Of a stretch of 64,000 nt of DNA, positions 45,901 through 57,049 are shown one piece after another. The stretch's first letter is position 1; the number at the start of each line of letters is the position of its first letter. The translations under genes and the position numbers were made by a program. This stretch comes from Euleptes europaea (lineage: Eukaryota; Chordata; Lepidosauria; Squamata; Sphaerodactylidae), in the NCBI RefSeq assembly GCF_029931775.1, contig NC_079328.1, positions 12,585,001 through 12,649,000 of the forward strand. The letters are read 5' to 3'. The notes beneath the pieces are model-generated. The model had not been told where the DNA came from, ran no database searches, and saw only the letters and a program-made list of their open reading frames with translations.

Positions 45901-47813
45901 TCCCTTAAGTGGTAGAGAAAGTCGGCATATAAAAACCAATTCTTCTTCTTCTACCAGGGGTTGAATTTGAGAGTCTGTTGGGTTCATCAGCAGTGAAACA
46001 TGCTTACTGATCCTGGCTTGCTTTAGGCTAGGCCAGGGGTCCCCAACCTTTTCGAGCCTGCGGGCAGCTTTGGAATTCTGACAAGGCATGGTGGGTGCTG
46101 CCACAGGAGGTGGAGACAGCCACAAAAAGATTGCCATAATTATTGCCATACCATTAAGATTTTTGTGCTGTGGTAGTAGCTGCTGCCAAAGCAACATTTT
46201 TAAAAATCTGAACAGCCAATCAAATCTCCAGTAGCCATTCAGCTACCTTGCTGGGCAAAACTCCTACCTGGCCCCACCCACTTCCTAAAAACACTTGACG
46301 GGCACAAAAAAAGGTGTCTTTGGGTGCCATGGCGCCCACGGGCACCACATTGGGGACCCCTGGGCTTGACTAAAAGCCGCGAGGGCCTTGGGAGGGGTAG
46401 TTTGCTTCTTCTTCATGCTTCCGCCTTTTCTTGCTCAGAGAGGAAAGAAAGTGGTCTGCGGCTCCAGCGAGGGAACCATTTACCTCTTCAACTGGGGTGG
46501 TTTCGGTGCTACCAGTGACCGTTTTGCCTTGAAGGTGGAGTCCATCGATTGCCTGGTCCCTGTCACAGACAGCATCGTGTGTACAGGCTCCACTGACGGC
46601 GTCATCAGGTGAGAACGGATCTGTTTGCTGAGCAGGATATGGACGAGAGCCCCGCAGGGTCACTGAGTCTCCCACCCAATCCTCTGCCCCCTACCTTTCT
46701 GTATATCTGCTGTTTATCCTGCCCCCACCATTGCGGTGGCCAACAAGGAAACTGAGCTGACCTGGAGGAAGCCGCCAGGGAGGAGGGACAGTGGCAGGGG
46801 CTGCCAAACAGATCACAAACTGGGCATCTGGCGCAAGCCACCCATGCTGCTGCCCCCACTCAGGCTGGGCTGCTGCTCCCTCTGTGGCTCAGTGGTAGAG
46901 CATCTGCTTGCCATGCAGAAGGTCCCAGGCTCCATCCCTGGCATCTCTAGTTCAAAGGACCAAGTAGTAGGTGATAAGGCCACTGCCTTAGGCACTGAAG
47001 AGCTGTTGCCAGTCTGAGTAGACAATACTGACCTTAATGGACCAAGGGTGTGATTTAGTGTAAATCTGTGATCTTTGCTACCACTTCAAATTTCACATGA
47101 AAGTTGGTGCTATAGTCTGGACCACCCACCCACCTTGTTTCCTCGAAGGCCGGACTGAACATTGAATGCTGGCTCAAGGAACAAAGTAGAAGGAATCAAG
47201 CCCAACCATTTTAACAGATTGGGGTTGTTTGAGAAAATGAGCAATCTTCCTCTCTTCCTGGCTAGATTCTTATCCCAACTGTGGTATATTTCACAGCATC
47301 AATGTTGAAGGTTCTCTTTGTTTGATGTGATCCCGGCAGAAGTGGCAGAAGCCTTCCTCGTAACATTTCAAAATGAACTGGTGTGTCTAGCTCCACCCCA
47401 CCCCCCAATATTCACACAGGCACATGAACATTCTGGAGAATAGGGGCCGAACTGCAGTGGCCTTTTGTTAACACAATTTCTTTCCCTCTCCCAGGGCCGT
47501 GAACATCCTACCCAATCGGGTGATAGGCAGCGTCGGGCAGCACATAGGGGAACCCATTGAGCAGCTGGCCAAGTGTCCCACCAGCCCCTTCTTGGCCAGC
47601 TGCGGCCACGACCAGAAGGTCAAGTTCTGGGACATTTCTTCCCTCAGTTCAGTGGTTGTGGATGACTACAGGAAAAAGAAGAAAAGCGGTCAGCTGAAAT
47701 CCTTGAGCAGCAAAGCCATCGGTACTGGGGAAGATTTCTTTGCGGGTTTGAGAGAAGAGGTGGCAGGCCCGGAGAAGGAAGACGACCACAGTAGTGACAC
47801 CGATAGTGACTGA
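39606..47813 (+). CDS. WDR55: WDR55, nucleolar WD40-repeat protein
   Basis: WD40 beta-propeller protein of the nucleolus required for rRNA processing and cell-cycle progression. Eight coding exons: 39606-39623, 41255-41403, 42092-42192, 44414-44501, 45055-45234, 45483-45582, 46439-46608 and 47495-47813. They join in frame into 374 aa (human 383). Markers in order: [143 protein letters not shown], then the acidic DHSSDTDSD tail. The 6-codon first exon (MAAPVQ) is inferred from the CpG promoter and a good donor; an in-frame ATG at 39582 could add 8 residues. Human has a longer acidic N terminus. Confidence 0.96.
40365..40649. mobile_element. hAT (Charlie-like) MITE with perfect 8-bp target duplication
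   Basis: Left end CAGTGGTTCCCAACC, right end GGTTGGGAACCAGTG, and GTGTAGAG duplicated at 40357-40364 and 40650-40657. AT-rich middle, no coding. In WDR55 intron 1. Confidence 0.85.
42204..42530 (-). mobile_element. CR1-type LINE 3' fragment
   Basis: Begins ACATAAGAACATAAGAAATG and GATCAGACCAAGG, and ends GGGGCAGGGAGTTCC, the antisense of a CR1/L2 ORF2 end. A partial relative at 57780-57990 encodes KLWNSLPRDVVMVANLEGFKR, the expected LINE C terminus. In WDR55 intron 3. Confidence 0.7.
42697..42800 (+). repeat. Fragment of the foldback family seen at 31.3 kb
   Basis: GTAGCTGTATTAATCCGTGG, TTTAGTGGCATGTGAGATTA and ATAAGATTTTATTACAGCAG are decayed forms of the family phrases. In WDR55 intron 3. 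Confidence 0.45.
42875..43200 (+). mobile_element. BovB/RTE LINE 3' fragment
   Basis: About 100 residues in one frame: [78 protein letters not shown] and stop. This is the C-terminal tail found on BovB-type RTE elements, ending in a short ACACAC tail. BovB is abundant in squamates and supplies the tails of the local SINEs. Confidence 0.85.
43467..43912. mobile_element. hAT MITE with perfect 8-bp target duplication
   Basis: Ends CAGTGGTTCCCAAA and TTTGGGAACCACTG, flanked by CCGTATAA on both sides (43459-43466 and 43913-43920). 446 bp, no transposase. In WDR55 intron 3. Confidence 0.92.
44812..45015 (-). repeat. tRNA-Ala-like SINE
   Basis: On the minus strand it has a box A (GTGGCTCAGTGGTAGAG), an Ala-like anticodon region (CTTGGCATGCAGAAGGTCCC), a B-box remnant and the body ending AAGGATCTGATTCAGTATAA. 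In WDR55 intron 4, directly before exon 5. Confidence 0.85.
45622..45955 (+). repeat. tRNA/CORE-type SINE with internally duplicated head
   Basis: GGTGTAGTGGTTAAGAGCGG, then two passes of CTGATCTGG and TTGATTCC, then GCTAGCTGGGTGACCTTGGG and a pyrimidine-rich CTTCTTCTTC tail. In WDR55 intron 6. Confidence 0.8.
46034..46362 (+). mobile_element. hAT-like MITE, CAGGGGTCCCCAAC family, intact ends
   Basis: Inverted ends CAGGGGTCCCCAA and TTGGGGACCCCTG, flanks GGCTAGGC and GGCTTGAC (6 of 8). Relatives lie at 21505-21806, 48737-48850 and 53308-53581. In WDR55 intron 6. Confidence 0.85.
46870..47055 (+). repeat. tRNA-Ala-like SINE
   Basis: CTGTGGCTCAGTGGTAGAGC and TGCTTGCCATGCAGAAGGTC head, with the body through GAGTAGACAATACTGACC. 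In WDR55 intron 7. Confidence 0.85.
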
Positions 47814-47921
47814 GACGTACATCACACACGTGGGGCCCACAGTAGTGACTGAGACGTACATCACACACGTGGGGCCCACAGTAGTGACTGAGACGTACAT
47901 CACACACGTGGGGCTCGCTCC
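47806..47921 (+). repeat. 39-bp tandem repeat starting at the WDR55 stop codon
   Basis: Three units (starts 47806, 47845, 47884; the last slightly short) of GTGACTGAGACGTACATCAC followed by ACACGTGGGGCCCACAGTA. Unit one includes the real stop TGA (47811-47813), and later units repeat it in frame, since 39 is 13 codons. Each unit has a CACGTG. Confidence 0.9.
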
Positions 47922-48352
47922 CCACAAGAGACGCTTGTACGGGCTGATTTTACAAAGGGAACCTGCAAAGGCAACAGTCCCTGCCTCATTCCAGGCGTCG
48001 CCGCTGTTGTGTGACCCTGTCGCTTAGCCTGAACTGCCAACATCATCACACACTTCTGGAATGTTTTGAGAGAAGTGTAGTGGAGGCAGCTGAGGGTGTC
48101 TTAACAACCTGGAAAGAAAATTAGCCCTTTCTGGGATGTCAGGAGAGGATGTTCTATTGGAAGGGCAGAGAAGCTGTTTCTCAGTAGGATTAATCCTTGC
48201 CTTCCTAACATCTTTAAGAACCAAGTGGTCATTCTATGTATATGGAGTGGCTTCCATGCAGCAATAACGCAACATTTTGTACACTTAAAATCACATAATT
48301 TGGACAGGTTAGAAGGCCAGTGCCTCTTTGAAGGAAGCTGTGTGAATCATCC

Positions 48353-48358
48353 ATTAAA
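48353..48358 (+). terminator. Candidate polyadenylation signal ATTAAA of WDR55
   Basis: First hexamer of this kind after the WDR55 stop, 540 bp downstream. Confidence 0.4.
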
Positions 48359-48736
48359 AACAAGGAATTGGTATCTGCGTGGCTTTGGTTTTCTTCTTTG
48401 ATATATACTTGGCAAGCAGTTTTTTCCTGCTACTCCAAGAGCAGCTGAAGCTGACCTCATTCATTGTGGGGTGGGGCTGTCTGAACTACACCCCATCTAG
48501 CTCACAAACCTCTTTGTGGTGTGACTTGATGATGCCCAGGGCACTGATGGAAGTGTACCTTACTTCCTGGGTGGAACAGTGGATAGTTATGCAAAGTGCT
48601 GCCAGTTCCATTTCCCTTACTTTACATGGTTCATGCTGTGGGTGGATTTGCAAGGTTGTATTGTCACCGTCCAGCCCAAAGTGTGTGGAAAGGGGCAGAG
48701 GGGGCTGTCAGTACTTGCTAAGCTAGATGTTCTACT

Positions 48737-50200
48737 GCAGGCGTCTTCCAACCTTTTTCTGCCTGTGGGCAACTTTGGAATTTGGACAGCGTGGTGGCCA
48801 CAGGAAAAAAAATGACTGCTGCATGAGGTGAAGCCAACCACAAAAATGGCAGACAGTACTCATGGCTACATTCTATCACCAGCAACTGCAAAAGTATCTG
48901 AAGCTCTTAAAGGATACAGCAGTGAAAGACAGGCCTACCTTCTGCTGCCTTTGTGCAAGGAGAGCAACTAGAGAAACACCAGTCTCCCAAGTGTAAACAA
49001 GTTGCTGTGACCTTCCCAACTCAAGAGCAGTGTCCTTATTTTGTTGGGTAGTATCAGTCAGCTCTGTCTACTTAGCACAATGGGGATAACTGTCCCCTAT
49101 CCGCTTAGGGAGACACCTACCAGTCTTATCATTTGAGAACCCCTTCAGAGAGCTTTCTCCTCCTGATAGAAGTAGGGTCATACCTAGAGGGTTTAAAAAT
49201 GAACAGACTCAACCCAGTCACTATCCCAACTGCAGGCATGAGTGTGGCAAAGGTTCTGGGGGAGGGCAGCTGTGTGTATTTTGTCCATTGACCCCCCCCC
49301 CCAAAAAAAACCTGCCCTGTTCAGGCTCTGCCCCAAAAACCTCCCACTGCTGGTGAAGAGGGATCTGGCAGCCCTATCCCATCCCAAAACTGAAGTGCGC
49401 TTTGGGTAGCCCTGTCCTGGGGGGATGGGGAGTCTGAAGGTTTAGCTGACTGAGATGCACATTCATGCATCTACAGTTGTATTCTTTCAATATCGTTTCC
49501 TGCTGAATGGCTGTACTGTTTAGAGGCTGCCTGTTTGTTGCTTAAAATAGAATTCCTGTTTGTGGAGGGGCTGTGGCTCAGTGGTAAAGCCTCTGCTTGG
49601 CATCCAGAAGGTCCCCAGGTTCAATGCCTGGCATCTCCAGTTAAAGGGACTAGGCAAGTAGGTGATGTGAAAGACTTCTGCCTGAAGCCCTGGAGAGCTG
49701 CTGCCGATCTGAGTAGGCAATACTGACTTTGATGGACTGATTCAGCATAAGGCAGCTTCATGTGAATAGTTTGATGCCCCTGCAGCTGAAATTTACCATT
49801 CCAGAGTTGCAGACATGGAAAACGAACTGCCAAACCTGTTGCAGAGTCAGTGCAAATTTTATGTATTGCTTTTATCCCACTCAGTCAGGGGAAAATATTT
49901 AACATTTAACTGGTCAACGAAAGTAGAATCAGAGTTGGAAGGGACCACCATGGTCATCTAGTCCAACCCTCTGCACAATGCAGGAAATTCAACTACCTCC
50001 CCCTTTCACCCTAGTGACCCCTACTCCACGCCCAGATGGCGGCAAAACAACCACAACCAAGTCCTCCAGTATCCCTGGCCAATGTGGCCTGGAGGAAAAT
50101 TGCTTCCTGACCCCGGAGTTGTGATTGGCACTACCGTGGGCATGCGAGAAGGCCCAAAAGAGCCAAACACTGATGCAAAATAACAGTACCAACATGACAT
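48737..50200. repeat. Repeat cluster downstream of WDR55
   Basis: 48737-48850 is a fragment of the CAGGGGTCCCC MITE family. 49270-49372 is the right end of a TAGGGTTGCC MITE. 49564-49765 is a tRNA-Ala-like SINE (+). 49924-50140 is a CR1/L3-type fragment (AGAGTTGGAAGGGACCACCA, TCTAGTCCAACCCTCTGCAC). Confidence 0.7.
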
Positions 50201-52824
50201 TTCAAAAAAGAACACTGAACACACCTTATCTTCAAACTTTAATACTTAAGTGCCAGTTTGTTGGCCCATGTTATATATTATTTTCATGTACTTTTACAGA
50301 ACGTTTTAAAAAGTTAAGGCAGCAGGTGTATCCTTTCCCTGCAGTCTTCATAAGGAATGTTTCCAGAATTTAAAAAGGCACTTGGTTGCCACAGCTGTGC
50401 TTAACAAGTATCCTGAAGCAGCTCAACCCAGGTTCAAGGAAGACCTTCTAAAACAGGGTCCAAGCAGATAATGCCTTTCCTCCCCCTCCCACAAAGGCTG
50501 CCTGAAGAGCAAGCACCTGAGAACCTCTTGCATCTTTCTTGCATTGATTGCTCTCTGGGATGCTTGTCAGATGCACTCTACCCAGATGGGCCCTGGCCAA
50601 AGTAAAACTCTTAACTTTGCCACACAACAAAAATACCTCAAACTACAAGGAATGCTTAACATCTGAAAAAAGGAAAACAAAAAACAGTTCTCTCCATGGA
50701 TGGCAAACTAATGGGATCTCCTTTATGTAGCTGCCCAATCTGGATTAGTGGGAGGGTAAGGTGTTAAAAGCCCCCTCTCCAATGCTGCTCTTTCAGGGCA
50801 GGAACATTTTTACCAGGGTCCCGGACAATCTAGGTCTTCAGCACCTACTATTTAAACAAAAACTTCTGGGAGCTTCATTCATTTTGGCTCTTTTGATTTT
50901 GAAGCCAGAGCTAGAATCTTACACAACGCATAGCTTTATACTTCAAAGAAAGAAAAAAGACACCAAGTGATGACACACGATAAACCACCCCCAAACTTGG
51001 TTTGCTGCTAGTGAACATGCACCCTTCCCCAAAACAGGCTATTTAAACAAATAAAAACAATGTAAAACAATTAAGTGCTGAACGTGCTAGGCACTTAGAG
51101 CAAAAACAGACCCCAAACAAGACATGCCCCAAAGGAAAAGTAAGGACAGGCCAAGCATTCACTCTCCAAGTGGGTTTGCTCTGTACAGCCACCTTAGATA
51201 GCAGGATCAGGAGCACAGAGACCCTAGGCAGGCAACTTTTGAGATGTGTCATCCACATAAGCATGGCGGTGCATTCTTGAATCTTCTTATACCACAGGAC
51301 ACCCTGTTGGGAGGAGACAAAAGTTTTAGGTCCAGATTTTACCCTCAGTCACAATAATTCTGCCTGCCGGCTCTTGAACACCTTTTGAATAGACAGGCCT
51401 CTATTCCTACAATGATAAACAAAAAGCTCATTTCACACTTGAGCACTGGGGGGTAATCTTGCTGTTCAGATACTCAAAGGTGTAGCCACCGACACCAGAC
51501 TTCTCACGTGGCAGGACGTGATTTATTCTGGGAAATCACAATTTCTTTGAAGTTTTACATTGGTCTAAAGCATGCTTCTGAACTAGCACAAGCTTATTTT
51601 ATTTATCCATTCTTTCAAAAGCATAGGCATATAGACACATCCACAAGCCCCTGTGAAAAGTGCAGCCTTCCTATGAGGAGCAGGTGTGTTCTGGGGATCA
51701 AGTCAATGTCTAGCGCGGGCAGAAGATGCGCAGATAAGCCTGAAGCTAAGCAGAGGGTACCAGTCAGCTGGGGCTTTTCCACCAGGTCAATTTCTGATTT
51801 AGTGCTCTGCTGCTACTGTGAAAGCACAGCCACTGAAAAAACTGGCAGCAATAGTGTTGCTAAGATAATTCCTTTTATTCAATTTCTCCCTGAAATCCAA
51901 CAATCCATTCCTTTTCCTCTTTCTAATGAATTCCACTTTGATGAAAGAGAAACCTGAAACAAGGAGCGGCAAAAAGGGAGGATCTGCAACATTTCAGAAT
52001 TTCACTCTGTACATGCTCAGAGGTGAATGATCAGAGGTGAATGATGTCTTCCCAAACTTTCCTGTTTGGTGGTATGTGACATAAAATAAGGGTGGAAGCT
52101 ACAAAAGGGTGCATCTGCTTCTCTTCAAAGAGAAATGAAGGACAAATCCCTCTTTTAGAAGAAGGGGAGGAGGAATCAATGGCTGTATCTCAACTCCCCC
52201 AACACAACTATTCTGGGACATGGCAATTCCCCTTGTACCTGCCACCCCCATCTCCCTAGCTGGGCTTTTTGCAGGGTTTCTTTCATCAGTAGTAAGTTAG
52301 GCAGCCAGTTTGATATAGTGGTTAGAGCAGGGGTATCAAACTCAATTGTTACAAAGGCCAGAAATGACATGTCACTTGGTCAGGCCGGGCCATGCCTCAC
52401 CAGCCCACATCTGGACTGGGATGGGTGGGTGGCTGCCTGACTTTCTCAGGATAACAAGTCCTTCAACATTTTCATGCCACATATCCAAAATAAGTGAAAG
52501 ACAGAGTTTCTCACTGAAAAAGAGGAAATCTTTTATAGGACTTTTCCCCCCATGTACCCTAAAATTTCCCAATTTTTCCACTTGAAAAATGAAATACTAC
52601 ACAGTGTCGAGTGTGAAAAACTTTGTCTAGAAAAATTTCTCATTCATTATAAACGAGAAATTATTTCACAGGGATTTTTGTTCCCAGAGCTCCCCCAAAT
52701 TTTCTAACTTATCAGCTGAAAAAATTGAGAAAAGCTGGGGGCCTCCCCACCCCCCAAATTTTGTCTGGGCCTTCACATCTATTCCTGCTAGAAATTCAAG
52801 CATTCTGATGGCGCCTTGCACCAC
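50201..52824. other. Convergent intergenic region between WDR55 and DND1
   Basis: Mostly unclassified, AT-rich, no supported exon. It may include the DND1 3' UTR: a minus-strand AATAAA lies at about 51863-51868. 51830-52060 resembles 61240-61620. 52327-52480 begins CAGGGGTATCAAACTCA, the usual left end of another hAT MITE. Confidence 0.45.
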
Positions 52825-55800
52825 TCAGTTAATGCAAAGACTCTTACCCATGACTTTAAGCACTTGTAGAGCTACCGCATCTTTTGCTTTTTCATGGTCT
52901 TCCGTGACAGCAAACTGATCTTGCTTGATCCAGATCAACCCGCTGAAGGGTGACGGATAGTTTGGAATCACCACTTGGTACCAGTACTGAAACCAGCCAC
53001 CAGGTTTCCTCTTCATGCACTTGGTAAGGAACACGGGGGCCCCCAGCTGCCGCTCCTCACACTGCAAGTTCAGGTAGTCTAGCACACTTCCCATTGCCAG
53101 CGGCACATGATGATCACCTGGCCTTCGGCTGGGGTCATCTTCAACAGAGCAACTGGATGGCAGGATCTCAGGGAAGGCTTGCAGAGAGGTGTGGAGTTCC
53201 TGCTTCATGTTTGGTTTCAGCCAATCAACGTCAATTTGATCTCCACACTGGGATAAACTCCCTGTACAAAAACCAGGAAACAGTTTCCACTCAGCATCAG
53301 TATAAATCAGGGATCCCCAACACAGTGCCCATCAAGTGTTTTTAGAAAGTGGGTGGGTTCCAGTGGGGTTCTTCTGATTCTCTACTAGAGATTAAAATAA
53401 TGTTGCAGCAGCAGCTGCCACTACACTGTAATTTTATTCTCCCTCATTCCTTTCCCAATGAATTTTTAAATCATCCCTTCTCACTACACCTGGGCTTCCT
53501 GCAACAGCCATTTCGTTGCTGCCTCCACCTGTGCCAGAATTTCAAAGGTGCCCACAGGTTCAGACAGGGTGAGGACCCCTGATTTAAACCTTTCAAATCT
53601 GTGTATCTGGTGCCATATACAAATACATTGGACAAATGAAATGGCTGGATTCCATTTTAACAGGTCAGTGCTTCCTATTACAAGGAGTCCCACTGATCTT
53701 CGGCGTACACAGTGGGGTCATCTAAGCACCTCTTCACTAGCAATAGCTTCCATTTTCACTCACAGTACCATGAATGTGGTAAGTCACCTGGGAGTAAGTT
53801 ACCAGTGATTGATATGGCTGTCAAGGTTCCCCACGGTGGCAATACATTTTGGTACTACAGCTGGCCAGCACATATTTGTTACTTTCAGTGGTGGCTAGTA
53901 AAGATTAAAAAATAAATTAAAAAAGCCTTAACAGATGGATCCAGATGATACCTACTAGTGTTATTATTAACCGTTTACTAGGACCAACCAAATGACACAT
54001 AACAGCATGCAAGCTTCTGGGTTCTTTAGAACTCTTAGGTTGGATGCTATAAAAAAAATAATGTTTCAAAAGAAAAAGGAAAATTCTCCAGGACATGATA
54101 ATGAGCCCTGGACCAGTCAGCCTTATTTGCAGAACTGCTTCGAATGGTGCTAGGTTCAAGTTACACCCAGCTCTTTCGGGCAACAGACAATAAATCAAGT
54201 CTAATCCATAAACATTAACAAACGCCAACAATCAACGAATCTATACATTTAATTCTGATGAGTGTCCCTTGCCTGCAGATACTTAAATCTGCAGATAGGG
54301 GGCACACTCACCCCAACAGGTTTTTCTGCACTTAGGGGACCCCCCTGGGTCTGCAGAAAAACTGAAAATTGGTGGGGGGGGGGAGCCTTGTGAGAGGGAG
54401 ATGGCATTCCCTTCCCCCCTCGCGAGTTTCGCAGGCCCCCACTTGTTACTCTCTCTAAACCGGCTACTGAAGATTACCAAGCTGCATTGTGCTGCTCCAA
54501 ACAATTGGAGAGACTCACCTTCCACCAGCACCTTCTTCGCCATCGCAGCAGCCCAGTGGGAGATATATTTCACCTCTGCAAACTGCTTTCCTTTCTGGAA
54601 AGGGCTCGGGTGCAAGGAGACGCCGGTCACTCCCGCAGTGAGCTCGCAGAGTAGCTGCAGAAGTGGGCGCTTTTTGATGGAGGACGCCAGTCCGTCGATG
54701 GACAATTCGCACTTCTCGGTGCTTCTGCAGACTGCAATAGGGTGGCCAGGTTGGATTTCGAAGCCGTTGAGAGCAGCGATGGCCTCCTGGGCACTGCGCC
54801 GGTTGGCATACTTGGCATATGCGAAGCCCCGGTTCAGGCCGCTAAATGTCATCATCAGGCGGAACTCATAGAGCTTCGCCACACTTTGAAATAGAGGTAT
54901 TAGTTTATCCTCATAGATATCTTGTGGGATTTTACCTATGAATACCTCTGAACCGGAAGGTGGGGCCCTGCCGGCCCAGCCTTTGAAGACAAGAAAAGAA
55001 CCGGTCAGCTCAGAACAGGGTGTTGCCTTACTCATCAAAACCAAGGAGACCCCAGAAAAACCTTCAAAGATTCTCGAAGAAGCAAGAACACAACATACTT
55101 ATGCAGGCATGTAGTTGGATCCACTTAACCAAATTAATTCAGGCTGAGACCCAGTGTGGTGTAGCGGTTAAGAGTGTCAGACTAGTATCCGGGAGACTCG
55201 AGTTCGAATCCCCACTTGTGCCACGGAAGCTCGCTGGGGGACCTTGGGCCAGGCACACCCTCTCAGCCGAACCCACCTCACAGGGTTGTTGTGAGGATAA
55301 AACGGAGGGGAGGAGGATGCAGCAAGCTGCTTTGGGGCCCCATTAGGGAGAAAGCTGGGTACAAATTCAGGGAATAAAAGAAAAAACATCTTCAGCTACC
55401 CAAGAGTCTCCTACCCAAGAGGAGTGCGACTCCTCTTCCCAGGAAGAGATACGGAGAGGGCCCCTCCCCCCAACTGGGGGTGGGCCCAGGCTCCCAAGGG
55501 GCCAGGCGAGTGACCCCCCTGGGTGCTGCCCCTCCCCCTCCACAGCGGAGCCCCGACGTACCTGGCGGCGGCCCGCCGTACTTCCTCTGCCCGTTCACCT
55601 GCACCAGCCGGACACCCGTGTGCCGCATCCAGGCCGAGAGGGCCGCCTTGTTGGCCCGGTTCACCTCCTCGCTCCACTCCTGGGGAAGCAACGCAGGGCA
55701 CGGCTCCAGCCACCCTCCAGGGGACCGCAGGCGGTGCTGCCCCGCTGCCCCTGCCCTCAAGGGCGGCCGCCAAGCCGAGGCCCCCCCATGGTATCTTCTC

Positions 55801-56610
55801 CCCATTATATGGCGCCTCATTAGATCTCCCCCATTGTATCTTCCCCCCATTATATATCCCCATTATCTTCCCCCCATTATATCTCCCCCCATTGTATATC
55901 TCCATTATATCTTCCCCCATTGTATCACCCCCCATTATATCTCCCCCCCCATTGTATCACCCCCATTATATATCCCCATTATATCTCCCCCCATTATCTT
56001 CCCCCCATTGTATCACCCCCATTATATATCCCCATTATCTTCCCATTATATCTCCCCCCATTGTATATCTCCATTATATCTTCCCCCATTATATCACCCC
56101 ATTATATATCCCCATATCTCCCCATTGTATCACCCCCATTATATATCCCCATTATCTTCCCCCCGTTGTATCTCCCCCCATTGTATCACCCCATTATATA
56201 TCCCCATATCTCCCCATTGTATCACCCCCATTATATATTCCCATTATCTTCCCCCCATTGTATCACCCCCATTATATCTCCCCCATTGTATATTTCCATT
56301 ATATCTTCCCCCCATTGTATCACCCCCATTATATATCCCCATTGTATCACCCCCCATTGTATATCCCCATTATATCTCCCCCCAATTGTATCACCCCCAT
56401 TATATCACCCCCCCCCCGCAGAAGCCAGCCGAGCCCCGCGCGGGTCTCCCCGGGGGGGGGGGAAAGGAGAGGGAGGGGAGCGGCGCGCCCGGCCCTCGGC
56501 TCTCAAGAGGACCCCCCCCCCTCCCGGCCTCCCGCGGAAAAGCAGCAGCAGCGGCGGCCCCCCCGGCGCACCTGCTGCCCCGCGCCGCCGGCTCCGCCGC
56601 CCGGCTCCAT
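52825..56610 (-). CDS. DND1: DND1, dead end germ-cell RNA-binding protein
   Basis: Vertebrate RNA-binding protein needed for primordial germ cell survival. It binds U-rich 3' UTR sites, can block microRNA access and recruits CCR4-NOT. Four exons on the minus strand: 56572-56610, 55562-55679, 54519-54980 and 52825-53261, giving 351 aa (human 353). After [13 protein letters not shown] comes [20 protein letters not shown] and [19 protein letters not shown]1 has RNP2 VFIGKI (65-70) and RNP1 RGFAYAKY (103-110), then [12 protein letters not shown] degenerate RRM2 ends [12 protein letters not shown], then [10 protein letters not shown]. The C-terminal double-stranded-RNA-binding-like domain holds [29 protein letters not shown] and [13 protein letters not shown]. 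It ends about 20 residues earlier than human after that motif. Neighbours WDR55 and HARS1 match human 5q31. Confidence 0.97.
53308..53581 (-). mobile_element. hAT-like MITE, CAGGGGTCCCC family, in DND1 intron 3
   Basis: Ends CAGGGATCCCCAAC and GTGAGGACCCCTG. The interior shares GCAGCAGCTGCCACTACAC and CAGAATTTCAAAGGTGCCC with the other copies. Confidence 0.75.
55148..55385 (+). repeat. tRNA/CORE-type SINE in DND1 intron 2
   Basis: GTGTGGTGTAGCGGTTAAGA, GAGTTCGAATCCCCACTTGT, GGGGACCTTGGGCCAGGCAC, CACAGGGTTGTTGTGAGGAT. One of the best preserved copies here. Confidence 0.85.
55800..56412. repeat. C-rich/AT minisatellite filling DND1 intron 1
   Basis: About 600 bp made of variants of CCCCCATTATATCTCC, CCCATTGTATCACC, CCCATTATATATC and CCCATTATCTTCC in irregular order. 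On the DND1 sense strand this is a run of G4-G8 blocks spaced by ATATAATG-type linkers. It makes up most of intron 1 (55680-56571). Confidence 0.95.
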
Positions 56611-56900
56611 CCTTCGCAGCCACGCCCGCCTCGTGCGCCTCCGCGGCGCCTTTTATAGCGCCCGCGGCGAGGGGGGCGGGGAGAGGGGGGGCGTGGTTCC
56701 GCCTCTTTTCGTTGGGCGGGGTCCAAGCCCCCTCCCTCCCTCCCCCTCCCTCCCATTCACAGCGCGCGCGCTTTCCCCCAGCGCTTTCGGAGGCGCCGGC
56801 TCTCCAAAACGCACGTGGCGCGCGCCTCCGCGCGCCACGTGCGTTTTGGAGAGCCGGCGCCTCCGAAAGCGCTCCAGCCGACTGGGCCCCTTTTTGCTTT
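56611..56900 (-). promoter_or_regulatory. DND1 promoter with TATA box and palindrome
   Basis: On the minus strand CTATAAAAGG lies with TATAAAA at 56651-56657, about 41 bp before the ATG, implying a very short 5' UTR. Upstream is CpG-rich sequence and a perfect inverted repeat at 56780-56873. Confidence 0.65.
56780..56873. repeat. Perfect 94-bp palindrome with two CACGTG boxes
   Basis: Arms 56780-56824 and 56829-56873 are exact 45-bp inverse repeats around the spacer CCTC. Each has a CACGTG (56812-56817 and 56836-56841), GGCGCCGGC and CGCTTTCGG. CpG-rich throughout. Confidence 0.95.
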
Positions 56901-57049
56901 CCCAGGCCGCTCCGGTTCAACCACGGGTTCAACCACGAAAAGGAGACGACTCCAGTTTGGAAGCGAGAGGACGTTTCCGTTGGCTAGCAAAGGGCAAAGC
57001 CAGGCTCTTGGCCCGAAAATGGACCTCTTCCCAAATGTCCCCCCTTTCG

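Noticed and set aside
46870-46945. Possible tRNA-Ala gene
   Set aside because: The tRNA-like head is followed by a SINE body found in several copies, so it is a SINE.
47644-47927. Minus-strand ORFs with repeated [13 protein letters not shown]
   Set aside because: Translation of the 39-bp tandem repeat opposite the WDR55 stop; no independent support.
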